The position numbers and the translations under genes were made by a program. Of a DNA stretch of 64,000 nt, positions 9,270-18,069 are shown piece after piece (within the stretch, counting starts at the first letter, position 1; each line of letters starts with the position of its first letter). The notes below the pieces were generated by a model, which saw only the letters and a list, made by a program, of their open reading frames with translations, searched no databases and had not been told where the DNA came from. The stretch is from Paenibacillus sp. FSL R5-0517 (GTDB lineage Bacteria; Bacillota; Bacilli; Paenibacillales; Paenibacillaceae): contig NZ_CP150235.1 in NCBI RefSeq assembly GCF_037974355.1, forward strand, positions 4,340,001-4,404,000, written 5' to 3'.

Positions 9270-10158
9270 GGGACAGCACCTCCGATTTTTGCAACCTTAT
9301 ATTGTCAATCAATCTTGTTTTTCCGAATTTCACCGCAAGTGCAATGAGCAGATCGTCACGTCCTTGAACTACTTCCTGATCTGCGAGCGGCTCCAGACTT
9401 GGAAAAGCCTGAATCTCGGCATAGTCAATCACTGCAAGCGGTGAGGTTGCGATCTGCTCACGCAAAATACGACGGATATCTGAAGCGTTCCTAGCTATCC
9501 CTGTATCTACAGCTTCCTGGGCTGTGCGCAGTGCTTTCGACAGAACTAATGCCTGTGTACGCTGCTCCGAGTTAAGATAGACATTACGTGAACTAAGAGC
9601 AAGACCATCCTCTTCGCGAACAATCGGACAGGGAACAATTTCTACAGGCATATTCAAATCATTCACCATCTGTTGAATAACCGCAACCTGCTGAGCGTCT
9701 TTCATACCAAAAAAAGCACGCTGTGGCTGCACGATGTTGAAAAGCTTCGATACTACCGTCGTTACTCCGTTAAAATGTCCTGGTCTGGAAGCGCCACATA
9801 AGCGCTCAGTCAATTTTGACACAGATACCGTTGTCTGCGTTGCCTGTGGATACATCTCTTCAACTGAGGGAATAAATACGATATCCACTCCTTGTGAGCG
9901 TGCTGTTTCCACATCTCTGGCTTCATCCCGCGGATAGCTGTCAAAATCTTCATTAGGACCAAATTGAATTGGATTAACGAATATGCTTAATACCACGATA
10001 TCGCTCTGTTGTCTGGCTGCTTGCATCAAGCTTGCATGACCTTGATGTAGATACCCCATTGTCGGTACCAGACCTACAACGGACGCATTGGATCGAATCG
10101 CTTGACGCTTCAAGCTTAGCTCCTGTCTTAACTCTGCGATTGTCCGTAATACTTTCAT
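9262..10158 (-). CDS. panC: Pantothenate synthetase (pantoate-beta-alanine ligase)
   Basis: 298 residues. Joins pantoate and beta-alanine with ATP. Seen: PTMGYLHQGH (the HIGH-like nucleotide site, about 31-40), FVNPIQFGPNEDF, KDAQQ, and the KMSKS-like SSRNVYL. The start ATG 10158 overlaps the end of panB by 4 nt. Cytoplasmic. Middle gene of panBCD, same order as in B. subtilis. Confidence 0.97.
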   Translation of the reverse strand: MKVLRTIAELRQELSLKRQAIRSNASVVGLVPTMGYLHQGHASLMQAARQQSDIVVLSIFVNPIQFGPNEDFDSYPRDEARDVETARSQGVDIVFIPSVEEMYPQATQTTVSVSKLTERLCGASRPGHFNGVTTVVSKLFNIVQPQRAFFGMKDAQQVAVIQQMVNDLNMPVEIVPCPIVREEDGLALSSRNVYLNSEQRTQALVLSKALRTAQEAVDTGIARNASDIRRILREQIATSPLAVIDYAEIQAFPSLEPLADQEVVQGRDDLLIALAVKFGKTRLIDNIRLQKSEVLSHV

Positions 10159-11030
10159 GAGTTACTTCCCACCTTTTCCTTGCGTTGTCCATACAATTGA
10201 TCCAGAACACCATCCGCAGCATTAAATACATGCTCTTCGGCCGGGAACGAACGATCTTTAACTTCTTTCACGTAAGCTTCGATGCTGGTTCTGATTAATG
10301 TACCCACATCTCCATAGGTTTTGACAAAACGTTTTGGCGTATACGGGGAGGCGTATTGAACCACATCGTGGAATACCAGTACCTGTCCGTCACAGCCCCG
10401 TCCTGCACCAATCCCAATGGTAGGGATCGACAGTTCCTCCGAGATCGCCCGTGCAACTTCTTCCGTAACCAGTTCAAGCACGATGCCAAATGCACCAGCA
10501 GCTTCCAAGGCTTTGGCTTCGTCCATCAAACGTTTCGCATCCGCTGCATCCTTGCCCTGAATGCGATATCCACCAATTTGATTGACCGATTGAGGTGTCA
10601 GCCCGATATGTCCAAGAACAGGCACACCTGCTTGCACAACGGCTCTGACGGTGTCCGCAATCTCCACCCCGCCTTCCATCTTAACCGCATGGGCATGCCC
10701 CTCTTGCATCAGTCGACGTACACCCTTAAGCGTCTCATCCACGCTACCATGATAAGTCATAAAAGGCATATCAGCCACGATAAACGTCTTCTCAGCCCCG
10801 CGTACGACGGAACGTGTATGGTACACCATATCGTCGATGGTCACCGGAAGTGTTGAGTTATAACCCAGCACTACATTGCCGAGTGAATCACCAACTAGAA
10901 TCAGATCAATTCCTGCTTCCTCTGCGAGGAGCGCTGTAGGATAATCGTAAGCCGTGATCATCGTAAGCGGCACGCCATCCTGCTTATATTTTTTCATTTT
11001 CACAATATTCATCGCTTGTTTGTTTGCCAT
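10155..11030 (-). CDS. panB: 3-methyl-2-oxobutanoate hydroxymethyltransferase
   Basis: 291 residues. Adds a hydroxymethyl group from methylene-THF to ketoisovalerate, first step of pantothenate synthesis. Metal and substrate motifs are seen: VGDSLGNVVLGY (about 46-57), ADMPFMTY, VKMEGG, GHIGLTPQ and IGIGAG. Start ATG 11030 has AAAGGAG upstream. It is preceded by a 344-bp leader with a terminator-like hairpin at 11073-11102, so it may be controlled by attenuation. Confidence 0.96.
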   Translation of the reverse strand: MANKQAMNIVKMKKYKQDGVPLTMITAYDYPTALLAEEAGIDLILVGDSLGNVVLGYNSTLPVTIDDMVYHTRSVVRGAEKTFIVADMPFMTYHGSVDETLKGVRRLMQEGHAHAVKMEGGVEIADTVRAVVQAGVPVLGHIGLTPQSVNQIGGYRIQGKDAADAKRLMDEAKALEAAGAFGIVLELVTEEVARAISEELSIPTIGIGAGRGCDGQVLVFHDVVQYASPYTPKRFVKTYGDVGTLIRTSIEAYVKEVKDRSFPAEEHVFNAADGVLDQLYGQRKEKVGSNS

Positions 11031-11374
11031 TTTCTCTCATGGCTCCTTTCTTCTTTTCAAATAAAACGCAACAAAAAAACCTTTTAGTTTTCCACTAAAA
11101 AGTCCCGAAAAGTCAAAAAAGAGTCACTTGCGATCGTCCCTTCTGTCTCGGTCCTCTTCGGCTCAGAGCAGAATCCAACAACTCACTTAAACGTATTTCA
11201 TTCTTGCACTGCGATCTGCTTACATCAAACACATCAAAGCAGAACAAAGGTTACTGTTACGGGAGTGCAATTCGGTCTGCATTAGCCGATATCGCCTCAC
11301 GAAGACAGTATACCAAAGTTCTGCTCAAACTTCACGTCTTATGTTCATTTTCCCAGTAAAATTCGACATATTGT
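11031..11374 (-). promoter_or_regulatory. Long non-coding leader upstream of panBCD
   Basis: 344 bp without a gene. On the minus strand an extended -10 (TGGTATACT, TATACT at 11307-11312) could start a leader of about 270 nt. Within it TTGCACT and AGTGCAA form a long-range perfect pair, and a hairpin with T run sits just before the panB ribosome site. I looked for a T-box sequence and specifier and found none. It may simply hold the birA terminator plus the panB promoter. Confidence 0.4.
11073..11102 (-). terminator. Hairpin with T run before panB
   Basis: Minus-strand stem CTTTTTAGT/ACTAAAAGG with a short loop, directly followed by seven T. It lies 43 bp before the panB start. It could end the birA transcript or act as an attenuator of panBCD. 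Confidence 0.6.
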
Positions 11375-12358
11375 TTACGATTTCCAGGAAATCTCACCAG
11401 AGATGACGTGTACTTGTTCTCCATCGTGTTTTTCCACAACGAGTGCTCCTGAAGGGGCCAGACCGATTGCTGTCCCTTCAATGACACCCTGAGGATTCGT
11501 CACTGTAATCTCTCGATTTATCGATACGGACAAGGCCTCCCATATAGCTGAGATCACACCGAATCCTTCTTTTTGATACAAAAAATATAACTGTTCCAGC
11601 TCGGTTAAAATGGCAGCCGTGAGCTTGGTACGATCAACAGATTGCCCCGTCTCCATCTTGAGTGAAGTAGCTATAGCTGTCAGATCTTCCGGATAATCCT
11701 CGGGATCAAAATTCACGTCAACGCCTATACCTGCAATACAGTATCTGACTTCATGATCTTCCACCGTGGATTCAAGCAATATGCCACATACCTTGCGTCC
11801 ATCAATCATCAGATCATTGGGCCATTTGATGCCTGCATCAGTGCCTGTACAAGCTCGAACGGCACGACACACAGCCACTCCTGTTAATAAAGTAAGCTGT
11901 GGCGTATGCTGAAGTGGTAGATCAGGGCGCAACAGGATACTCATCCATATTCCTTTTCCCGGGGGAGAGAACCACTGGCGACCAAAACGTCCTCGTCCTC
12001 CTGTTTGTTCTTCCGCAATGACCACAGCACCTTCAGCTTGCCCCTGCTCAGCCAGCTTCAGAACATCCCCTTGTGTAGACAAGGTCGAGGTTAACAGAAC
12101 AGCCTTACGGCCGAATACGGCCGTATCCAGCGCCAATTGGAGGGCAGTTGCGTCAATGCTGTCCGGCTTCGTGACCAGACGATATCCTTTGCGGGATACA
12201 GCTTCAAACTCATACCCCATGTCCCGCAACTTGTTCACATGTTTCCACACAGCAGTCCGACTGATGGACAGATGACGGCTAATCTCTTCACCCGATACAA
12301 ACCGCCCTTCTGCATCTAATAACATGTGTAACAGATCTTCATGCTTGGTCATCTTCAA
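11375..12358 (-). CDS. birA: Biotin-protein ligase and biotin operon repressor BirA
   Basis: 327 residues. Residues 1-65 are a winged helix (ISRHLSISRTAVWKHVNKLR), so this is the group II, repressor-type BirA. The catalytic domain carries GGRGRFG (120-126, biotinoyl-AMP site) and KWPNDLMI, followed by an SH3-like C-terminal domain. It loads biotin on carboxylases and, as biotinoyl-AMP dimer, represses biotin genes. The start ATG 12358 overlaps the end of cca by 20 nt; ATG 12352 is an alternative. Confidence 0.96.
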   Translation of the reverse strand: MKMTKHEDLLHMLLDAEGRFVSGEEISRHLSISRTAVWKHVNKLRDMGYEFEAVSRKGYRLVTKPDSIDATALQLALDTAVFGRKAVLLTSTLSTQGDVLKLAEQGQAEGAVVIAEEQTGGRGRFGRQWFSPPGKGIWMSILLRPDLPLQHTPQLTLLTGVAVCRAVRACTGTDAGIKWPNDLMIDGRKVCGILLESTVEDHEVRYCIAGIGVDVNFDPEDYPEDLTAIATSLKMETGQSVDRTKLTAAILTELEQLYFLYQKEGFGVISAIWEALSVSINREITVTNPQGVIEGTAIGLAPSGALVVEKHDGEQVHVISGEISWKS

Positions 12359-13637
12359 CCACCCGCTTCACTTCTGCACTTAGTGCTTCATGCTGATTCG
12401 ATATCGTTCCAATCGCCGTTTCTCTTAACAAATGTTTCATCAGTTGACCCAGCCAAGGCCCGCCTTTGCGCTGCAGCATTTGTAATACTTGTTCCCCTGT
12501 GATGTGCAATTCTTTCAAGTCATGCACAGGGATTGATTGACTCCATTCGACTGCCATTTCTTGAACCAAAACAACCTGCATTTCTGCCTGTTCGGTCTGA
12601 TTCCGCCACCCTTTTGGCAGTAGAGACTGTATGCGAAGCCAATCATTAGTAGCCTGAACACCACAAGCCAGTACAGTAACAATCCAATCGGAACGGAGAC
12701 TAACCGTATCCTTCTGCTCCTGAACGGAAGTATAAATCAACTGCTCCACCTGAAGGACCCCTGATATACGAGAACGATGTTCATTAGAGAATGTCCACTG
12801 ACGTAATAATACGTCTGCTTCGTCCTTGCTATAACCGCCAGCAAGCAGAATGAGTGACCAACGGAGCAACACATGCTCACCTGACAGCTGTTCCAGATTA
12901 GATAACAACGTCTTGTTGAATCGGGCCGAGCTTACCGGCGCTTTGACATGTGCAAGCGCATTACTTCTGTATAACAGTTCCAACCCTCTTAATGGATGCG
13001 GCCCCGACATCATTTTTACCATCTCGGTCCGTACCCGTTCCATTGCAATATGTTGAAGCAGGTCCTTCTGCCTTACAAGACCCTTCCATGTATTATGAGC
13101 GATATTGAAATCGAATACCGAAGCAAAGCGCACACAACGAAGCATCCGCAGTGCATCTTCACCAAACCGTTCCATCGCAGAACCTACACATCTGACTCGC
13201 TCTTCCTTAATATCTGCCTGTCCACCAAACGGGTCAACGATTGTCCCAGTAACGTCCATCGCAAGAGCGTTCATTGTGAAGTCACGCCGCTGTAAATCTT
13301 CCTTGATATCCTGAACAAATTGAACTGCTGCAGGTCTGCGGTTATCCTGATAGTCGGATTCTGTTCGAAACGTGGTCACTTCAAAGTAATAAACGCCTGA
13401 ACGCACAGTAACTGTCCCATGTTGCAAACCTGTAGGAATGCAATCGTCGAACAATTCCATGACTTGCTGGGGAGAAGCAGATGTCGTGATATCCATATCG
13501 TCTACAACACGTTCCAACAATTCATCACGAACACAACCACCTACCCAATATGCCTTGTAGCCATGTTTGTTTAAAGTTGTGAGTACATTCTCACTTTGAA
13601 TTGCCATTTCACGATCAACCTGTGTCCATTGAACCAC
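12339..13637 (-). CDS. cca: CCA-adding tRNA nucleotidyltransferase
   Basis: 432 residues. Adds or repairs the 3' CCA of tRNAs. Class II nucleotidyltransferase marks: GGCVRDELL (33-41), the metal pair in DMDITT (about 48-50), RRDFTMNALA, and the RFGEDALRMLR neck region that selects the base. No HD domain is seen, as in Bacillus. Start ATG 13637. Gene order bshA-cca-birA matches B. subtilis. Confidence 0.95.
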   Translation of the reverse strand: MVQWTQVDREMAIQSENVLTTLNKHGYKAYWVGGCVRDELLERVVDDMDITTSASPQQVMELFDDCIPTGLQHGTVTVRSGVYYFEVTTFRTESDYQDNRRPAAVQFVQDIKEDLQRRDFTMNALAMDVTGTIVDPFGGQADIKEERVRCVGSAMERFGEDALRMLRCVRFASVFDFNIAHNTWKGLVRQKDLLQHIAMERVRTEMVKMMSGPHPLRGLELLYRSNALAHVKAPVSSARFNKTLLSNLEQLSGEHVLLRWSLILLAGGYSKDEADVLLRQWTFSNEHRSRISGVLQVEQLIYTSVQEQKDTVSLRSDWIVTVLACGVQATNDWLRIQSLLPKGWRNQTEQAEMQVVLVQEMAVEWSQSIPVHDLKELHITGEQVLQMLQRKGGPWLGQLMKHLLRETAIGTISNQHEALSAEVKRVVEDDQA

Positions 13638-13699
13638 TACATATCACCTCTTCTCTTGCCTGTTGTGGTATGCACAGATCATCTCGTCAAACCTTTTGA

Positions 13700-14860
13700 T
13701 TAACCGCAAACCGGCTTCAAGTTCGGAACTTCCCTTCCCAACACCCGGTAATAAATCTGCTCGTATTCATGCCGAATGGCATCATTGCAAAAGTCATGAT
13801 GTGCGCGCTGAAGACACGCTTCTCTGAACTCCGCAGCCAAACGATCGTCTGTTAACAAACGGATGGTGTTCTCGGCCATGGATTGTGTATCCCCAATGGC
13901 GGATAAGAATCCCGTCTTGCCATGTAAGACCAGTTCCGGAATTCCTCCAGCCTGTGAACCGATCGTGGGTACGCCGCAAGCCATTGCTTCGAGCGCCACA
14001 AGTCCGAAACTTTCCTTCTCCGATGGAAGCATCAACACGTCAGCCATGGAGATCACTTGGGCAATATCATCCTGCTTACCAAGGAAATGAACCTTATCAT
14101 TTAAGCCGAGATCATTAATCTTCCATTGCATCTTCGGCAAATCGGGCCCTTCTCCTACAAATAACAGTTTTGCCGGAACCTGCTCCTGTACCTGACGGAA
14201 GACCTCTACCACATCCTGAGTTCTCTTCACCGGTCGGAAGTTGGAAATGTGCATTAATATTTTTTCTTCAGGCGCAGCAAAGTCTCTTCGCAGACTGGCA
14301 GCATCCCGCGGATAATATATTCGTTTGTCAATAAAATTATAGGTTAAATCAATTGGACGTTGAATATCCAGCAATTCGACCGTTTCCCGAATCAAATCTT
14401 GTGATACAGCAGTAACCGCATCACTTTCATTGATGGCAAGTCGAATCAGATCCTTCAGAGATTCATCCTGAGCCAGAACCGTAATATCCGTTCCATGTAA
14501 CGTGGTAACTACTTTCAAGCCGTCCCCTACCATCTGTTTCGCGAGAAAGGCGCATACGGCGTGTGGCACTGCATAATGAACATGCAGCAGATCCAGCTGC
14601 TGTGACTTAGCCACCTGGGCCATCTTCGTTGCCAGTGACAGATCATACGGAGGGTAACGGAAAACATAATAATCATTCACTTCAACTTCGTGATAAAAAA
14701 TATTTTTCTGGAACGTACCCAGTCTGAACGGGATACTGTTGGCAATAAAATGAACCTGATGCCCCTGTTCGGCAAGCAATTTTCCCAGCTCCGTTGCGAC
14801 AACGCCAGACCCTCCGAGGGACGGATAACAGGTGATGCCGATTTTTAGCTTTTGATCCAT
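13700..14860 (-). CDS. bshA: N-acetyl-alpha-D-glucosaminyl L-malate synthase
   Basis: 386 residues from the chosen start. GT4 glycosyltransferase that makes GlcNAc-malate, first step of bacillithiol. Seen: N-terminal KIGITCYPSLGGSG loop, HVHYAVPHA, LHGTDI, and the C-terminal nucleotide-sugar site MLPSEKESFGLVALEAMACG with the E-x7-E pair. The open frame extends to 15061 inside bshB1, but ATG 14860 has AAAGGAG 11 nt upstream and gives the family length (about 380). It follows bshB1 after about 100 bp. Confidence 0.94.
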   Translation of the reverse strand: MDQKLKIGITCYPSLGGSGVVATELGKLLAEQGHQVHFIANSIPFRLGTFQKNIFYHEVEVNDYYVFRYPPYDLSLATKMAQVAKSQQLDLLHVHYAVPHAVCAFLAKQMVGDGLKVVTTLHGTDITVLAQDESLKDLIRLAINESDAVTAVSQDLIRETVELLDIQRPIDLTYNFIDKRIYYPRDAASLRRDFAAPEEKILMHISNFRPVKRTQDVVEVFRQVQEQVPAKLLFVGEGPDLPKMQWKINDLGLNDKVHFLGKQDDIAQVISMADVLMLPSEKESFGLVALEAMACGVPTIGSQAGGIPELVLHGKTGFLSAIGDTQSMAENTIRLLTDDRLAAEFREACLQRAHHDFCNDAIRHEYEQIYYRVLGREVPNLKPVCG

Positions 14861-14960
14861 CCGGTGGACGCTCCTTTGATCTCCCGCTTCATGCAGGTTG
14901 ATATAATGCAACGGAATAATGAAACAAATCGTCTCATTAATACGTAGAAAATGAAATCGT

Positions 14961-15659
14961 TTATTGGGCACTCGGGCCAAATTGATGAACCACGTAAGGC
15001 GTAATTGTAGCAAATCCTTCTGCAAACGGGATGAGACTTCGTTGTCCGAGCAACGAATCACGGGCTCTTACACGTTCAATGTACCCCTGATTCAATGGCG
15101 TCGAGACCGCTCCGTCTCCCAGTTCGAATTGGGAACGATAAGAGAGCAATGAAGTTTCTTTTTGCTCATAGTGTTCCGTAATATCTACAATCAAATCCGT
15201 AGGTCCAATGTCATTAATAAAGTAAAAATAAAGTTCCTTCACCTGCACGGCAGGCATATCTGGCATGTAGTTCCGAAGCTTGGCATTAAAAACAGCCTCC
15301 TGCACAAGCTTACTGCAATTGACATGATCCGGATGACGATCTTCCCAATAGGGAGCAAATACCATCCGAGGGGCATGACGGCGGATCTCAGCCGTTACTG
15401 CCTGTACATGTTCTGGAGTAAGATACAACCCACGATCAGGAAGCCCCAGATTCGTTCGACACGAAAGACCGAGGACGCGGGAGGCTTGCTCCGCTTCCTC
15501 GGTTCTGCGCTCTACTGTTCCGTTGGAGGACATCTCAGCACGAGTCAGATCACACACGCCTACTTTCAAGCCAGCAGCGGTATGTTTGGCAATCGTTCCA
15601 CCCATACCAATCTCCGCATCATCCGCATGAGCTCCAAAGATGAGAATATCCAGACTCAT
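14961..15659 (-). CDS. bshB1: Bacillithiol biosynthesis deacetylase BshB1
   Basis: 232 residues, normal length for the LmbE/PIG-L family. Removes acetyl from GlcNAc-malate. Zinc ligands are in GAHADDAE (9-16, His-Asp-Asp) and in the distal HPDHVNC. Start ATG 15659 overlaps the stop of mgsA by 4 nt (ATGA). With bshA it supplies two of three bacillithiol steps; bshC is not in the window. Confidence 0.94.
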   Translation of the reverse strand: MSLDILIFGAHADDAEIGMGGTIAKHTAAGLKVGVCDLTRAEMSSNGTVERRTEEAEQASRVLGLSCRTNLGLPDRGLYLTPEHVQAVTAEIRRHAPRMVFAPYWEDRHPDHVNCSKLVQEAVFNAKLRNYMPDMPAVQVKELYFYFINDIGPTDLIVDITEHYEQKETSLLSYRSQFELGDGAVSTPLNQGYIERVRARDSLLGQRSLIPFAEGFATITPYVVHQFGPSAQ

Positions 15660-16096
15660 TCGGAATCACCTGAATTCAATCCAGCCTCCGGCTTGTATTT
15701 ATGTACCAGCTCTCTCCAGGCAAAATCGCCACGATCCAGTGCCTTAACCAGAATCTCAGCGGTTGCGATATTCGTGGCAAGTGGAATTCCCTGCACATCA
15801 CAAAGACGTAACAATGCATTGATATCCGGCTCGTGAGGTTGTGCCATCAGTGGATCTCGCAGGAATATAATCAGATCCATCTCATTTTGCGCAACCAAAG
15901 CTCCAATCTGCTGATCTCCGCCCAATGGGCCTGATTCAAATCGATGAATCTTCAGAGAGGTTCCTTCCATAATACGAAGGCCTGTGGTTCCTGTAGAATA
16001 CAATTGATGGTCCGTAAAAACAGGCTCATATGCTGTCACGAAATTAACCATCTCTTCTTTTTTACGATCATGGGCGATAAATGCTATTTTCAACAT
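15656..16096 (-). CDS. mgsA: Methylglyoxal synthase
   Basis: 146 residues. Converts dihydroxyacetone phosphate to methylglyoxal, an overflow route when phosphate is low. The family layout is clear: IAFIAHDRKK near the start, LYSTGTTG, SGPLGGDQQIG with a catalytic aspartate, and FLRDPL. Start ATG 16096 has AAGGAGA upstream. Placed between dapB and bshB1 as in B. subtilis. The C-terminus is slightly longer than in E. coli. Confidence 0.96.
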   Translation of the reverse strand: MLKIAFIAHDRKKEEMVNFVTAYEPVFTDHQLYSTGTTGLRIMEGTSLKIHRFESGPLGGDQQIGALVAQNEMDLIIFLRDPLMAQPHEPDINALLRLCDVQGIPLATNIATAEILVKALDRGDFAWRELVHKYKPEAGLNSGDSE

Positions 16097-16108
16097 GACA
16101 ATCTCCTT

Positions 16109-16912
16109 TTAGTCGATAAAGTGGTCAAATCCGTAGATCATTCCTGTATATTCCATAACCTTTTGCACACCAATCTTAACACCAGGCATATAACCTGCGC
16201 GCTCGTAGGAGTCATGCCGAATTTTGAGTGACTGTCCATAGTCTCCGAAAACAACTTCCTGCTGTGCGAATACGCCAGGCAGTCGTACACTGTGGATTCG
16301 GAAGCCGTTGTAATAACCGCCACGTGATCCTTCGATCGTTTCTTCCTCATTCGGGTTACCCTGGCGAAGTTCTTCCCGATTGGCAGCAATCAGTTCAGCC
16401 GTTTTGATCGCTGTTCCGGAAGGAGCATCCAGCTTCTGATCCCCGTGATATTCGATAATCTCCACATTCGGCATATGTTTGGCAGCCTGTGCTGCGAATC
16501 GCATCATCAGAATGGCACCGATCGAGAAGTTAGGGGCAATAAGCCCTCCAATTCCTTTGTCCTGGCATTGCTTGTCCAACTGTTCAATCTGCTCCGGCGT
16601 AAAGCCGGTAACACCCATGACAGGTCTAACCCCATGACGAATCGCGATCTCGGTATGTGCAAATGCATATTGCGGCACTGTAAAATCAACCATAACCTGA
16701 GGTTTTGTTTCGGCAAACGCCATTTCGATATCATCAGTCACCAGCACTCCACACTCCGGCAAACCAACAAGGGTTCCTGCATCCGTGCCTGCTCCGGAGC
16801 GGTTGACAGCCGCTGCAAGCTCCAATTCCGGGTCCTGAAGTACCAATTTCACAACTTCACGGCCCATTCGGCCAGCCGCTCCGATGACGGCAACTCTAAT
16901 TACTTCACTCAT
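16109..16912 (-). CDS. dapB: 4-hydroxy-tetrahydrodipicolinate reductase
   Basis: 267 residues. NAD(P)H step of lysine, diaminopimelate and (for spores) dipicolinate synthesis. Seen: GAAGRMGRE (11-19) for dinucleotide binding, VDFTVP, the active-site EYHGDQKLDAPSGTA with catalytic His and Lys, and a C-terminal Rossmann strand. Start ATG 16912 with GGAGATG upstream. Part of the mazG-like–TPR–dapB–mgsA–bshB1 row. Confidence 0.97.
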   Translation of the reverse strand: MSEVIRVAVIGAAGRMGREVVKLVLQDPELELAAAVNRSGAGTDAGTLVGLPECGVLVTDDIEMAFAETKPQVMVDFTVPQYAFAHTEIAIRHGVRPVMGVTGFTPEQIEQLDKQCQDKGIGGLIAPNFSIGAILMMRFAAQAAKHMPNVEIIEYHGDQKLDAPSGTAIKTAELIAANREELRQGNPNEEETIEGSRGGYYNGFRIHSVRLPGVFAQQEVVFGDYGQSLKIRHDSYERAGYMPGVKIGVQKVMEYTGMIYGFDHFID

Positions 16913-16991
16913 ATTGACTGCATCTCCTCGCTATGTTGGATCATATCGTTGAATCCATTTCAACTCAAAAGAATCTTTGCAAAATGAATTC

Positions 16992-17516
16992 TTATTGAAT
17001 GGATTTCATACGTTGCTTGATTTCCTGTAACATCTGATGCAGCTGCCCATTCTGCGGGTCCAGCAAAATTGCCTCACGCAGCACCTTAATGGCATAGTCA
17101 AATTCATTCAAATCACTGTAAGCCAGCGCAAGCATAACATGAGCTTCCACGGAGAGCGGATCAAGTTTGACCGCTTCTTGCAGAAGCGTTGACGCTTCCA
17201 CATAGCGCTCCTGTGTTGCAATACCCGCCTGCTCCAACAGCAACTTCGCTCTGGAGGTCAATTGTTTCGCTTCCAGCGTCTGCAGATGTAATATATACTC
17301 TTCTGTTCCTGGCGACAATTCAACCGCCTTACGCGCATATTCAAGCGCCGGAACCAGATGCTTGCTGCGGGCGTGGGTAATGGAACAGCGATAATATAAC
17401 TCCGCATGTTTGGGATGAGCGTGAATGGCTGACTCGAACCAACGAATCGCCTGCTCAAAATCATTTTGCAATATACAGCGGTAAGCCTGCTGCATATATT
17501 CTTCCGGTTTCATCAT
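16992..17516 (-). CDS. TPR protein of unknown function
   Basis: 174 residues from the chosen start. About four tetratricopeptide-like units (for example CILQNDFEQAIRWFESAI, ITHARSKHLVPALEYARKAV, LLQEAVKLDPLSVEAHV and ALAYSDLNEFDYAIKVLREA). No signal or membrane segment. The frame is open to 17591, but ATG 17516 has GGGGAGGG eight bases upstream and avoids a 25-nt overlap with the preceding gene. It sits between the MazG-like gene and dapB, where B. subtilis has no TPR gene; role unknown. Confidence 0.7.
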   Translation of the reverse strand: MMKPEEYMQQAYRCILQNDFEQAIRWFESAIHAHPKHAELYYRCSITHARSKHLVPALEYARKAVELSPGTEEYILHLQTLEAKQLTSRAKLLLEQAGIATQERYVEASTLLQEAVKLDPLSVEAHVMLALAYSDLNEFDYAIKVLREAILLDPQNGQLHQMLQEIKQRMKSIQ

Positions 17517-17566
17517 TAAGCTGACCCTCCCCGATCGGGTGATGGTACAGCATATGTAATCTACGC

Positions 17567-17896
17567 CTAATCGGTGTTTTTGGGAGTCCACCGATTGGCA
17601 TCGCGGGTGTTAAATTTATGCATGACTTTGTCGTGCGCCTCAGCCAGATCAATGCCGAGTGAGTTCGCAAAACAAATCGTGATAAATAAAATATCTCCAA
17701 GCTCAAGTTCAATGGAATTGGCTGCTTCGGAAGATTTCTTTGGCTTCTCGCCAAACTCATGATTCACTTCCCTGGCAAGCTCCCCAACCTCTTCAGACAT
17801 CCGGGCCAGCATGGCCAGAGGACTGAAATACCCCTCCTTGAACTGGGAGATATACTGATCAACCTCACGCTGCATTTCTGCGATGCTTTTCTCCAT
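17567..17896 (-). CDS. MazG-like nucleotide pyrophosphohydrolase, YpjD type
   Basis: 109 residues, a single MazG/dUTPase-like helical domain. Metal-binding pattern EEVGELAREV (about 35-44) and ELGDILF (about 65-71), the E-x2-E...E-x2-D set of the superfamily. Likely hydrolyses unwanted nucleoside triphosphates to monophosphates; the substrate is unknown. B. subtilis ypjD lies in front of dapB in the same way. Start ATG 17896 with AAGGAGA. It is divergent from the YitT-family gene, 173 bp away. Confidence 0.85.
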   Translation of the reverse strand: MEKSIAEMQREVDQYISQFKEGYFSPLAMLARMSEEVGELAREVNHEFGEKPKKSSEAANSIELELGDILFITICFANSLGIDLAEAHDKVMHKFNTRDANRWTPKNTD

Positions 17897-18069
17897 GAGA
17901 ACGGATTCTCCTTTTGAAATGATGTCGTATTTGTTCCTAATAATATCAGTTATTTAGATTCACTTCCACCATCATCAGCGACAAATCATTTTTAAAGAAT
18001 CAATAAACAGGTATACTAGGATGGGAATGATTGCTTCTTCATTCTAATTTATATACAGCGAGGGATCTT

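Noticed and set aside
11031..11374. T-box or other known riboswitch before panB
   Set aside because: No T-box sequence, no specifier loop and no stem I motifs; only general hairpins.
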